Shown: positions 1 to 10,870 of the stretch, one piece after another | How the letters are laid out: each line of letters begins with the position of its first letter | How positions within the stretch are numbered: the first letter of the stretch is position 1 | NCBI RefSeq assembly: GCF_043290135.1 | Contig: NC_134705.1 | Location: forward strand, 40,104,771 to 40,168,770 | Source: Rhipicephalus microplus | Taxonomy: Eukaryota; Arthropoda; Arachnida; Ixodida; Ixodidae | Length of the DNA: 64,000 bases | Direction: 5' to 3' | The notes under the pieces: model-generated | The model's database searches: none | Seen by the model: only the letters and a program-made list of their open reading frames with translations | What the model was told of the DNA's origin: nothing | Translations under genes and position numbers: made by a program

Positions 1-1665
1 GTGAAATCGTCGAGCCAAGGAGGAAGGACTATTCGCTCCGAGATGTCGCAGCAAAGTATGCTATCGTCCCAAGAGACACCTCAACTTAGGGCGGCACCAC
101 GCTTCACCGAAGACAAAAAGACGGTGCTTGTCTCTCTCGTGAGAAAGTTCAAGCACATAATCGAGTGCAAGAAAACTGATGTAGCGTCGCCAGCAAAAAA
201 AAAATGAAACATGGAAAGAAATTGCCAAGTGCTACATTTCCAATCATGGAATCACCTGGTGCGACCACCTGCAGCTCAAGAAGTGCTGGAATAACCTCAA
301 GCAAAAATGGAAAGAGGAAACTGCCAGAGAAAAAAAAAGAGAGCGCCATAAAACTGGTAAGCTGAACATGTTATGCATGACTGGCTCACTTTTGAACTGC
401 CACATGCTTTTGAGTCGGTATAAATGTGAGTGCTGAAAGCAAATAGTCATGACCATTAGATTTTGCAGTGCATGGCGAAAAAAATAACCACTCAAAATCG
501 CATTTTCCTCGAAGAATGGTCTTTAAGTTGGCCTATGGCATGCGTGATCACTGCAAAGTGTTTTCGAGAAACCTATTAAGATGAATTTGTAGACAACTGA
601 CGTATTTGACTTTTTACGAAGAAGACATATAAGCACGTCAATGTTTGTTCTGCGCAATGTTTTGCTAGTTTTTCCTTGAGTTAAGCCAAGTAAACTACAT
701 TGCACTCAACTTAGGAGAGTCTAACATCGAAACCGCTGTTTTTTGTGTGTTTGTGCGCAAGGCGTTTATCAAAACTTGCTTCATTCTGCATTGAAACTTT
801 ATTTCTGATTAGGAGGGGGATCGGTGCCTTCCGCCATGGCTCCTATTTACGAATTGGTTGGGTCAATTGCGGATCACATTGCGACAAGGGTGGAGAACGC
901 CTTTGATTCTGATGCCACAGGGTACCAGCCCCCCGTCGCAAGTCTCCCTGTCTTGAGGCTGCTACAGCCCATGACTGATGGCCGAGATGAAGCGGACTTC
1001 GATTGCCAAGGTATGGTGTGTTGCATTTCAAGGCGTAATGACGATCTTCTCAAAACTTTAACAATTTGTATTTCCCAGAAATGGCTCCTTTCTCCATAAA
1101 GTGGTGTGCAGGTGTTTGCATCATAGACAATACTCCGCTAATACCATTATGCCATCTTTTCTTTATTGCAGACGATCTGTGGCAAGGTGCCGCCCCTGTA
1201 GAACCACCACAGCTGCCAACAGGCACAGGTGCCGACGAAGACAGCAGACCTACTTCTGATTGCGAAGCGAATACTGCTGCCGAAGGTTGTGCAAACAGCC
1301 ACCAGGCCGCCAGAGCTGCTGGAAGTAGCAATTCAGCAGCAACTGTTGCTGCTCAGGTATGCAAGACACCTAGGGGCCGGACTGCTGTTCTGGAAAAGAC
1401 GCTGGCCGCGGAAAACACAACTCGTGCGGAACTCCTTAAAGAAGAGCACACAGTCCGTGTCCGGCTTTTGCAGGAGGATCATGATTATATGACGCTGGAA
1501 TGGGTCGAAAAAAGAAAGCATGAAAATAAAGTACGAAAGCTCGAGCTTTCAAGGCACAAAAATGATCTTGCAAAGCAGAAAATTCAGATTACAATACTAC
1601 AGATTGAAAAAAAATTAAAAAAGGAACAGCTCCGCAGGCTGCAATGTTATGTACTGCATTTGTAA
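1..1665 (+). pseudogene. Harbinger-type Myb/SANT-like DNA-binding protein, three exons, 5' end outside window
   Basis: Accessory DNA-binding protein of a PIF/Harbinger element, expected to work with the transposase encoded on the opposite strand. Exons read 1-356, 813-1010 and 1172-1665 (stop TAA 1663-1665). Splice sites are good: donor gtaagc at 357, acceptor ag at 811-812, donor gtatgg at 1011, acceptor cag ending at 1171. Both junctions keep the frame, giving TGGGSVPS and DFDCQDDLWQ. Exon 1 has a Myb/SANT-like helix region (TWKEIAKCYISNHGI, then LKKCWNNLKQKWKEE). The last exon ends in a Lys/Glu-rich coiled coil. Only one lesion is visible, a one-base frame change in the A run near 196-205, which could be a real mutation or a sequencing error. 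The start lies before the window. Family assignment is from motif recognition. Confidence 0.75.
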
Positions 1666-1866
1666 ATATATGATGGTATCTCTCATAAAATTATGAAACC
1701 ATGTGAGTGTACATTTTTATGCATGAATGATAAGCAGATGGGCGTGTACAGCGGCCCTCTAAAGAGGATGTATGGCCGAGTTCTCGATATATGCAATTTT
1801 TGCCTTTGTGAAACTCTTGCGTATGAGCAGGTCTCGCGCTTCATTTCCTTAACGGCTGTCGGCGAG

Positions 1867-3448
1867 TCAATCAACAAGTGGCAGGTGCACTATTCTCGTT
1901 GCCACTGTACTGATGGGGGAAGGCTGTGGAACCCTTTGAGCGGGTGGCTTGGGTTCCCTTAATAAGCAGGCCAAGTTGTGGAGTGCAGCACAAGCTGTGA
2001 TTATGTGCACGATGTTTTTGGCCTTGTGCTGCATTCCCATGCCCGAGCAAGGGAAACGCCTCTCCGACACGCCGAACGCCCTCTCAACGACGTTCCCAGT
2101 CTTTATTTGGGCTCTTTGGTACCTGGGAAAATGAAGCAATATTGTGCATCACCCCACAAGCTACTTGATTCAATGGCACACCACAAAACCATGCTCCGAC
2201 TTTCTATGACCATGCACTGACACGTGAACTAACCTTCCCTTGGGTGTGTCAGCTGGGCCTGGTTCTGAAAACGGTGTGAATAAATATCCAGCGTCGCCCA
2301 AAAGCACTCCGGGCACCCGGTTTTCTTCGTACAGCATCCGCAAGCGGGAGTTGTCAAAAATCCTGCTGTCAGAGCCGGGCCAGCCGGCAAGAATGCTGAA
2401 GAACTGGAGTTTTGGTCCTGCCACCGCCTGCAGCAAAGCAGCAGCATACCAATAATCATAAACAGAGCATTGTACAGCACCTATCTCTTTGTGGTTCGGT
2501 ATAAACTACGAGCGCAGCAGAAATGCATGTTGTTGCGCTGAGTCACGGTCCACCAGAGCGTATTTTGATGAAAAAATAGAGACAGTAGTGTTTCTTCAAA
2601 AACCTTCACTAAACCTACATTCCAGAGCAAAACCTCGAGTCCAGCAAAACACGACACAAAGGCGCGAGTGCCGGGCCACTCGAATAATTGCTGCATTATT
2701 ATTTCGCTTTATTTATTTCGCTAGTGCATGACAACCATGGCTGAACAGAAGCACGTTGATTGTTGTATGGAATGAAGTTTACGACCCGAGCATTGATCGA
2801 AAAAATACGAACGAACTAAACTGTTCAGAGACTTTCAAACTTCACTGTTTACCTACACATTGAAGGAGAAATAGCCTCTGCGGTGGCGGAACACTTCGAC
2901 ATTTTCATCACCGGGGCTTTTAACCCGCACGTGCGTGCAGTATATGCATCCAGTCACGCCAGGGAATTCGGCCACTTCATAAAAGTCCCGCATAACTTGC
3001 TGAAATTCCGGCGGCTGTGGAAGGCGCACAAGTATGGAGCACAAGTGCTTTGTGATGAGCGTGGTCACTTTCCGACTGCACGGCACACTGTAAACTGTGG
3101 AATGCGGACGAGGTCCCCGATCACTGTTTGAAATGCCTCAGCGCCGTTAAATCTCAATGCCATCAACAGCTGCAGCATAGGAGGCACAGGCTGACCTCGA
3201 TTGTCCCGGCTTTTTTGGAGCGGCAGCATAGACAGCAGCTGCCGCACGGCGTGCTTCGTGAACCGGTAGCGAGCGTGGAAATGTTCCTCGTCATACAGCT
3301 TTCCTCAGTCACGAAGGGCGGGTCGTGGAATCTTCGGCGGGTAATGTGCCTCCGAAAACACAACATTCATGGCGTGGCATGCGAACTCAAAAGCAGCCAA
3401 CCTCTGCGCGACGTCCGCTCGAGAGGTGGCCATGTAGGAACAACGCAT
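1867..3448 (-). pseudogene. HARBI1-like PIF/Harbinger transposase, broken
   Basis: DDE-type nuclease that would cut and join Harbinger ends in the nucleus, working with the Myb-like protein at 1-1665. On the minus strand a start ATG lies at 3446-3448. Exon 1 (3448-2853) has an N-terminal helix region ('FTKHAVRQLLSML') and 'MRDFYEVAEFPGVTGCI' around the first catalytic region. Exon 2 (2427-2234) has 'AGWPGSDSRIF' and 'LLGDAGYLFTPF'. Exon 3 (2122 down to about 1870) has 'KTGNVVERAFGVSERRFP'. The exon 2-3 junction splices exactly (donor at 2233, acceptor 2123-2127) and reads TPKGRYQRAQIKT. Lesions are a frameshift near 3075, further breaks around 3250-3360, and a TAG codon (2853-2855) at the end of exon 1 where family members usually have Gln. 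It is convergent with the Myb-like gene, the usual two-gene Harbinger layout. Confidence 0.8.
2428..2852 (-). other. intron 1 of the HARBI1-like gene
   Basis: This gap between conserved blocks of the transposase starts with gtaaac just after position 2853 (reading minus) and ends with ctgcag at 2428-2433. Joining the flanks restores the conserved order NV-x-AVAGPKLQF, which supports an intron over a random insertion. No other coding or repeat signal is visible inside. Confidence 0.55.
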
Positions 3449-3630
3449 GAAGTCGCTTTCAAGCTAGCCCTGCAGCTGACTTGAAACTTGTCCTGACTTC
3501 AACCAAGCCAAGTCGCCTTCAAGTCGTCCGCAAGTTCGAGAACGATTTATGGCGAGCGGCAAGACTGTATTCAGTCAAGAACGAGTCAAGTACGAGTCAA
3601 GTAACGTCTATGCACTCGGGGATAAGTGCC
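2860..3630. repeat. tandem segmental duplication, unit 1
   Basis: HARBI1-like 5' exon plus about 180 bp of upstream DNA. Similarity to 4735-5505 is strong through the upstream block, for example 'gaagtcgctttcaagctagc' at both 3450 and 5328, and stops near 3630/5505. The offset is about 1877 bp. The upstream part is rich in the words caagtc and gacttg on both strands, which may be subterminal transposase-binding words. Confidence 0.7.
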
Positions 3631-3824
3631 CGATGCAACAGTGCAAAAAAGCCTTCCGCAAAATGGGGTCTCTGTATTCACATTTATATCGGGAGCACGA
3701 AGTCTCAAAAGATCAACAAAGGGAAACTTGTATTTCTGTGGCAATACAGTCATCTAAGCTTGCCGGTACCGTTGATTGGTACCTTCAGCATTGCAGAGAT
3801 GCAGAGATGTTACTTGCCTCGTGA
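3549..3824 (+). pseudogene. C2H2 zinc-finger fragment, copy 1
   Basis: The frame has a C2H2-like block, 'CPMQQCKKAFRKMGSLYSH' followed by LYREH, which fits one zinc finger (C-x4-C-x12-H-x4-H). No downstream domain follows in frame and similarity to the second copy is weak here. It is probably the amino end of the same gene type as 5423-7440, detached by the local duplication. I cannot assign a function beyond likely nucleic-acid binding. Confidence 0.5.
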
Positions 3825-3839
3825 CTTCAACTTAACTTG

Positions 3840-4725
3840 AGCAAGTCGGCGTGAAGCAAACAGCGGACTTCAAAACGACCAAGTCAGCCTTCGCGTTTCA
3901 TAGATGCTCAGGCTGTCTTGCTTGGTCAAGTCAAGAACGAGCTTCAAAGCAGAAACGCGCTGCTCACCTGCTAACGAAGGTAATAATGAAGTTGTTCGCG
4001 TAAGGCATGCATTACATCAAAAAAAGACCATACGTTTTAAAATAACTATAAAAACTGAGGGCCGCAAGCATATTCTTGCCATTTTGCGGCTAACGAGCGG
4101 GACGTGGTGCCTGCCGCCACAGCGATGCGCAGTGTTGCTTCTGTAAAGCGTTCGTTGCCCGCTGGTTTTGGTGGCCACCCAAATTCGGGGCGTTTTTCCA
4201 CGGTTGCTTGTTTGGAGGCGAAACAAGCATCGCGTTCGGTTCTTCCGGCATTTTTTTTTTCAATCGAACGCCATGGCATGTATTTGTGCTGACCTGGCTC
4301 ACGAGGTGACGCAATTTTCATGGTATTTGCCTTTCTGTTCGCCTGTGTGCATGCCTGTAGTGGGCTAGGTTGCAGTTATATATGAAAAATAAAAACAAGT
4401 TCTGGGAACAAAAGTGATTCGTATGCTTTCGTTGAGCTTGGTAAACAAGAGAAAAAGTGGGTGTCAGGACATTGCCCTCAGCAGAATTCTGTTTCGTGGG
4501 GTGCAGCAGTGTCTCGCTGCATAATGGTGAAGCGGATAAAAAAACCCGTGATAGGGTCACCTCTTTTTTATATGTGCGGAATTCTACGTAGCGTTGTGCT
4601 ACAAGCGATACCTTTCTGAGCGAGAAACAGCGCCCTAGACGGGACGAAAGGATAGACGAGGCGCACAGACACAGCGCTGAGTCAATCTTGTACCGAAACA
4701 GGAGGAAATTGTCAACGTGTTTAAG
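3840..4725. other. unassigned stretch between the two duplication units
   Basis: About 890 bp with no recognisable gene. The first 120 bp has several caagtc/gacttg words like those upstream of the transposase copies. The rest shows only short random frames and an A/T-rich middle. Confidence 0.4.
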
Positions 4726-5325
4726 AAAAAAACAGAAATGGCCTTTGCGATTGCGGAACACATCAGTGTCGTCCCCACCGAAGCTATTAATACGCACGTG
4801 TGTGTAGTCGACACAGCCTGTAACACCAGGGAACTCACCCATTTCATAAAAGTCCCGCATAAGTATAGAAAGTGCTGCCGGCTGCGGAAAGCGCACCAGC
4901 ATTGCGCACAGGTGCTTTGCGATGAGCAGCGTAACTTTTCCTACTGCACGGCAAACTGTCGACTACGTAATGCGGATGAGATTCCCGGTGACTGTTTGGA
5001 ATGTGCCAGCGCCGTATAACCCAAGAGCCGTCAGTAGCAGTAACACTGGAGGCACAGGCTGTCCTCGGTTGTCCCCACTTTCACGGAGTGGCAACATACC
5101 CAACAGCTGCCGCACGGCGTTCTTCGTGAATCTGTATGGAGTGTGGAATTGTTCCTCGTCGTACAACTCCATCGGATTTCCTCGGTCACGTAAACCGGGT
5201 CCAAGAATTTTCGGCAGGCAGTGTGCTTCAGAAAATGCTACGCATATGGCGAGGCAAGCAAACTCAAAAGCCGCCACCCTCCGCGCGACATCCATTCGAG
5301 AGGTGGCTATGTTGGAATAACGCAT
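4726..5325 (-). pseudogene. truncated second HARBI1-like copy (5' exon only)
   Basis: Start ATG at 5323-5325 on the minus strand. The reading runs through 'FTKNAVRQLLGMLPLRESG' and 'MRDFYEMGEFPGVTGCV', matching exon 1 of the copy at 1867-3448. The frame breaks near 4960. The homology stops near 4726 after 'GHFCFFLKH', before the exon that carries the GDAGY block, so the catalytic core is missing and the copy cannot be active. The exon looks slightly better preserved at its 5' end than in the first copy. Confidence 0.75.
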
Positions 5326-5505
5326 GAAGTCGCTTTCAAGCTAGCCCCGCAGCTTACTTGAAACTTGTCCTGACTTCGACCGAGCCAAGTCGCCTTCAAG
5401 TCATCCGCAAGTTCGAGAACGATTGATGTCGAGCGGCAAGACTGTCTTTAGTCAAGGACGAGTCAAGTACGAGTCAAGTAACATCTCTGCATTTGGGGGT
5501 AAGTC
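4735..5505. repeat. tandem segmental duplication, unit 2
   Basis: Second copy of the 2860-3630 unit in the same orientation. The two copies differ at many positions, so the duplication is old. Both are followed directly by C2H2 zinc-finger coding traces, although those traces differ between copies. Confidence 0.7.
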
Positions 5506-5935
5506 TCTCTTGACGCACCTAAAGTGTCATATAATTCAAGGCACAGAGGTGAAGTGCCCGTTTTCGACGTGCAACAAATTATACAGCAATAAATCATTTT
5601 CTTCACACATTTCGCGTTACCCCGGCGATTGCTATCTCACAGTACCGCATTATGAGCACCGTATTTCCCGAGATACTCATCTATTGCATGTCCGTGCTGT
5701 TGGAACAGTTTCTCGAGATAACTTTGCTAACGGCGCAACATCGTGTCTTGCTATGGAAAGCCTTACAGATGCTCAATGTGTGTCAAGTTGTCATCCTCTG
5801 CCTGATACTGATGCTCAGAAAAAGGATGGCCATGTAAGCGATGCCTTTGCTCGCTTATATCTTCGACTTTTGTCAGAGCGGCAAGTGCGATCCTCTACTG
5901 TACAGATAATCGCAGAAGCTGTGAGAGACATCTAG
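5423..5935 (+). pseudogene. zinc-finger amino part of a transposase-like gene
   Basis: A 170-codon open frame. After a first region containing 'LLTHLKCHIIQGTEVKCPF' there is a C2H2-like block (CPFSTCNKLYSNKSFSSHISRYP). In this one the last His has become Pro or lies out of register. The end, 'LYLRLLSERQVRSSTVQII', resembles the linker of a family predicted in many animal genomes, where C2H2 fingers precede a large transposase-like domain. The continuation is at 6110-7440. The gene is broken by the stop at 5935 and by frame changes after it. Confidence 0.5.
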
Positions 5936-6109
5936 AGCGCCAATATATTGCAAATATCTTCTCTGTTGCGACAAAATTCAGAGAATACTGTGTACACAGC
6001 GATTTGGTTGAGAACGCCAAATAAGTAAAGCGGACATCATATTAAAGCTCTACAGAGACTCCGATGGTCCTTTTCGCTCGGAACACTGCCTTGCCCTGTA
6101 TTAAAAAAA

Positions 6110-7440
6110 ACGATTCAATTATGTCTAACGTGTTGCTATGTTGCTTGGGAAAAACAAAGAAGGTACGGATGCGGTGTTTCACTATATGCCAATTCTTGCA
6201 ATACTTGAGGTCATGATGGAAACTGATTACATAAAAAACAGCCTAAGAACCCCTTGCCCGCTGTGGGAGATTTACTGAAAGACTTCTCTGATGGCGAAGC
6301 ATATAGAAGGAATCCATTTTACCAAATCCATCATCAGGCGCTGAAGTTCTTGCTTTTCCAAGATGCATTCGAAGTTGTGAACCTAATTGGTTCATTTAAA
6401 AATAAACGCAAGCTGTTAGCAGTGTATTTATTGCTTGGGATTCTGTACCCGTGGAATATGTATTCACCTGAAACAATAAAACTCTGCATACTCTGCAAGG
6501 AAAAGGATTGGTTAAGTTTCGGTCAAGAAAAAGTTTTCCGACTATTACTTGGTGACCCAAAGAAACTCGAAACCGGAGAGTACATTACCGCGAGAGGCAC
6601 ACCCCTACTTGGAACAATCGTTGCCCTTCTTGGTAACGACATTGGCAGTCATGGAATTTGTAGATTTGTTGCAAAGTTCAGTTCAGCAGGTCATATATGT
6701 AGGTTCTGCTTGACTGAAAGTGCGATACTTTTTTCCTCGGATGCGCTATCAGGTGTGTTTGAGATCAGAACACCTTGTAACTACAATGAAGCTGCTCTTG
6801 GACTGCAAAATGATCCCTCTGTCAGTGCTGTACAGAGCATTAAATTCAATTCGTGCTTCAATGAAGGGCAATATTTCCACGTCTGCACCCCTGGTCTTCC
6901 ACCTTGATTAGCACATGATCTGTTTGAGGGTGTGTATCTTTCGACCTCCAATTATACATCTATTTTTTGTAAAAACTCTCAAGAGGATATCCATCGATGA
7001 ACTGAATAGGTGCGCATGTCACTTTCCTTTTACACATGGGCATCAGGCTGGCAGACCATTGAATTGCAGATGACAAAAAACCTTGGTGGTTACGCAGTCC
7101 AAAATTGGAATATGCTCCGCTTTTTGCCCCTTTTTGTTTGAATGTATTCACTATGAAGATGATCAAGTCTGGCAGCAGGTATTACTGCTTTCTGATATAG
7201 TGCAGTTGTTACGGCACCAGCAATAACAACAACCATGTATATGACTTATGAGGCTAAAAGATCTGATAGAAGACTATGTGACAAATTGGCAAGTTATTTT
7301 TTCTCACATCCCCTTAAAGCCAAAACATCAGTACCTTCTCCACTGCACACATTTGGTCATTCAATTTGGGCCCTTGACTAAGATGTGGACACTACGATGT
7401 GAAAGCAAACGCAGTCACTTACGAAAAAAAAACAAAAAAT
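6110..7440 (+). pseudogene. large transposase-like domain, possible Tnp2/CACTA relative, decayed
   Basis: The best frame is 6254-6907 (217 codons). It has 'LKDFSDGEAYRRNPF', 'LLFQDAFEVVNLIGSFKNK', 'CRFVAKFSSAGHICRFC' and 'YFHVCTPGLPP', then a stop, then LAHDLFEGV. Traces continue in other frames to about 7420, including 'HIPLKPKHQYLLH' and 'FGPLTKMWTLRCESK'. I recognise this order of blocks from uncharacterised zinc-finger/transposase-like proteins in fish, cnidarians and arthropods. Placing it in the CACTA/Tnp2 group is inference. At least four stops or frameshifts are visible, so it is dead. The coding strand and spacing fit the finger region just upstream. Confidence 0.55.
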
Positions 7441-7867
7441 AAATAATAGTTACAATGTATTGGAATGACGGAACAGCAGTGTTCGGGGAAATATTGCTAA
7501 TAATTCTGATGGACACTGAATTTTTTTAGTGATGAAGACTGTTCAAACTTCGTATGATACCGGAATGAGTTTGATTACTATTGAAAGCACCGGTGGTCCT
7601 GGTAAATGCATGAGATGCAACAATCTTATAGACCACGTTCCAGTATTTAAGTACTAGCAAGCTCATTCTAGGTACCCTGTGGTTGTGCTGAAGCATGCGT
7701 TACTGGACATGGTTTATTTTGTTCCCAGGTCACATTAATAGACTTGGCGAGCATGATTTCGGAAACAGCCTTGGCTTGGAAGTGAGATGGTGAGGATGAC
7801 TGTAGAAAAACTACAGGAATGCGGTGTTCAAACCAAGGACCACCTGTCATACATAAAAGAAGAGAGA

Positions 7868-8165
7868 GAGAGAGAGAAAACTTTATTAAAAAGTCAGTCA
7901 ATTGTTCAGGCATGGCCCGTCGCCCCTAGCTGTCGGCCGGAATCCCTTGGGACGCGGCAGCAGCAAGGACTTGACTGATGATGTCGCGCTGGACGTTGGG
8001 ATCTGGGCTGCAGAGCAGGGCCTCCCAGGATTCTACAGTGTGAGAACCATCGTTTTGACTTGGACATGTCCACACCATGTGGACCAAATTCACTACCTCA
8101 TCACAAAATTTGCATTGGAAGAAGAGGACCCAGATTTTCTCAACGCAGTGACAATAAGGATACTC
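7868..8165 (-). mobile_element. I-clade LINE 3' end, 5'-truncated
   Basis: Reading the minus strand gives 'VNLVHMVWTC', 'WEALLCSPDPNVQRDIISQV' and a terminal 'QGIPADS' before TAG. A short 3' region then ends in aataaag and a CT/AG tail (7860-7885). This matches the carboxyl end of the LINE at 13262-15385, which reads 'YYMAWEC', 'GWEAALSSLDRGVQEALV' and 'VNGIPD'. The fragment keeps only the last ~90 codons, as expected for 5'-truncated retrotransposition. The block 'CKFCDEV' upstream may be the usual C-terminal zinc knuckle. Confidence 0.75.
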
Positions 8166-9778
8166 GTTGAAACGTTTCGTTCTGCTGGCACTGTTCCACC
8201 AATGAAACCTGCTACGGCGACATTAACAGATTTTGTTGCAGGTCTAGATGATCCTCACATCCGTGCACCTCGTACTTACCGCTAGGACGCATTGTTACGG
8301 CGTATAAACACGTGGTAACACAGAGAGTAGTCACACACAACTTTTAAAATATTTTTCCCGCTTAAAACAAGAATAAATTTAAGAAACCTTTCTGAGTGAG
8401 CAGGCAACGAAGGTAGCTAGTAAGTCTGCCATTGAGCATATTTTTACTAAGACCTCTTAATGGTGAATTTACGACGAAACGTGTGCAAAAATGAACATTA
8501 TTGCTAACTTGTCACCTCCTGTACACTTTATTTGCGCTATATACACGTGAAGGTATTTTTATTCGACAGTAAAACATATTGGCAATATGCTACTGTCAAT
8601 TATCACATTCCACAAAATGTTGTACTTTTAATAAAAAAATCCCCAATATGGAACATAACCTCAGTATTTGAGGCCACATAAAAAACTACCCCTAGTGGAA
8701 AAGTTGTTAACACTTGTTTTTACTAAACAGCCCATGATTGTTCTAAAGGTACAAATTCGCCATAACCTAATTTAGGTAGAACAACTTTTTCAACAGCGTG
8801 TTTTACGAGCCATGTTTTCGAGCTTTCAAAAAAAATTACACAAGGCTTGCGGGTCTGGAAATTTTTTTTGTAATAAATATATTAGGGGAGGACTTCTGGC
8901 TTAAGGTAAATATTACTGAATTTTTTTCGAACAAATCGCAGATGGTCGAGTGCCAGGGCTGTGACATTTGGCATGGAATGACCCAGGTTTATAATGAACT
9001 AATGCATTTATTTGGGCCTCTTTGAGTGTCACCAGAAAGAAATACATCTGAATAACCGGCAGGTGTAATGCACTATGGTGCAAGATCAGGCTATATTTTG
9101 TGATCCGCTATATCAAGGAAACCTTTGTTGGAATTGGAGAATGGGTACAAAAGATTTTGCCCTAGTGTTCAAGATGATGAATCACGCCAACTTGACACGG
9201 ATGCAACAGCGCTTTGGAGTTGTGCTTCATCTCAATGTTTCAGAGTGAAAATGGCCTGCTTTCAGACATTTCATTGCTTTACTTTACTTTTAATATTGAG
9301 AGTACTTGTTGATTTCATTCACTACCACAACTAGAATAACTGCAGTTCAATAGAAATATTTTTATATATTTTATTAACCTTCACATGGTTTTTCGAGCTC
9401 CTGGTTACATAAGTTGTCATGCCTACTAATCGTACAATTAACTTCATAACATTATGATTGCAGGAAAGTGCAAGTGAAGATGTCTGAGATGTGCCGTGCT
9501 GCCCATTCATCATTGCCAAAGGTATTTCCACAAATACTTGCAGTATAGTGTATATTTCTAAACAAGAAATATTTTGTTCCAGGAGAAAGCTTTTTGACTG
9601 CCGGGGCCTTCAGCATCTGTATCGATACACATGCCGTCATACAAGTAGCCACACCGTGCCTAGCATTTAAGCTGATGTTTTTCGCACATTTCGCCTTCAA
9701 TATTGAATACCGAAAGGAGGTCAGCCGTACCTGGAGTTCACAAAAAGGTGAAATTTATTCTGATCGTTCTACATTTTG
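8166..9778. other. AT-rich unassigned stretch
   Basis: About 1.6 kb with no recognisable protein, RNA or repeat. Open frames are short with no family motifs. A frame at 8798-9025 of 75 codons resembles nothing I know. Confidence 0.4.
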
Positions 9779-9791
9779 AAGGCGATTCACC

Positions 9792-9927
9792 CTGTAGGCC
9801 CGTGTGCTCAGATTTGGGTGCACGTTAAACAACCCCAGATGATCGAAAGTTCCGGAGTCCTTTACTACGGCGTCTCTCATAATGATAGGGTGGTTTTGGG
9901 ACGTAAAAACCCACCTATCAATCAATC
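9792..9927 (+). mobile_element. Ruka-like SINE, 3' part only
   Basis: Begins inside the SINE body at 'tgtaggcccgtgtgctcag', runs through 'ctacggcgtctctcataat' and ends in the atcaatcaatc tail. The tRNA-like head is missing. The imperfect direct repeats aaggcgattcacc (9779-9791) and gaggagattcacc (9928-9940) could be a decayed TSD. Confidence 0.8.
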
Positions 9928-10309
9928 GAGGAGATTCACCTATCTAACACTGATCAAGCAACGTTACGGAAGTACAAGAGTAGGCACTGGGGAAGGTTCA
10001 AAAGCTGAACAACAATCAGATTTGGCCAATCCAAATAGGTATTCTGGTGAAGTGGATGTGCGATTGAGAGGGGCACATAGGATCTTAAATGTGGAAAGAT
10101 CGTCACCGATGTGCCGATTGAGAATAATTGCCTCTTTTACACTTTTATTATGCAAATGACCACTGGGCTCGCGTATTTATTCAAAAAATAAAAAATGCAT
10201 GAAAATAAAGCCACATGTCTATTTTCTTATTGATGCTTGCGATAATACGGAATTACGTTGGTAGGGATATTTTTTCCTGTCCTGTGAAATATGAAGTAAG
10301 GAGCTCTCT

Positions 10310-10800
10310 TTATGTATATGTGTGTTAGCGAGTTTGTGGGCATTGTTCTATGACACCTTGTATAATGAACAACGCGCTGAACTGAGTGATCGATGTAAAC
10401 GATTCGACCGACGACCGTTCACGATTAGAAAAGTACTTGCACCGTGGCCACATTCCGATAATCAAAGGCGCGCAGTGAGCGCTCTCCGTGATGTTTTAAT
10501 GGACACAGATTTAGTTAACTGTCTTTAATTATTATTATACCTTGCCACTATTTGTATGGACTCTATCCACGATGTGATCAACATATACGAACTGGACTAT
10601 GCCCTTCTATACTGGGCTCACTGATGAGTTATAAGCCCTATAGTGTATATATGTACATAGTGCCTTTGAATATATTTTTCTCTTATTCGTAGTTTTTCGT
10701 GTTTGTGTTTATCTTGTACATTACTCTCATGACTTAAGAATAGCCTGCTCTAACGTAGCCTAACTGACCATAGTTTGGCAAATATAAATAAAAAACTTGT
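10310..10800 (+). mobile_element. I/R1-like LINE 3' end, 5'-truncated
   Basis: The frame 10322-10528 ends in 'PFTIRKVLAPWPHSDNQRRA' and then ALRDVLMDTDLVNCL. I recognise this as the carboxyl end typical of a tick I/R1-like LINE ORF2. It is followed by about 270 bp of AT-rich 3' sequence ending near aataaaaaac. No catalytic domain is left. The assignment rests on one short block. Confidence 0.5.
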
Positions 10801-10870
10801 TTTCTTAAAAGATATATTTCGTTCAGAGTCGTTACACTGCAATAATTGACGTATGAGCTACACAGTTATT

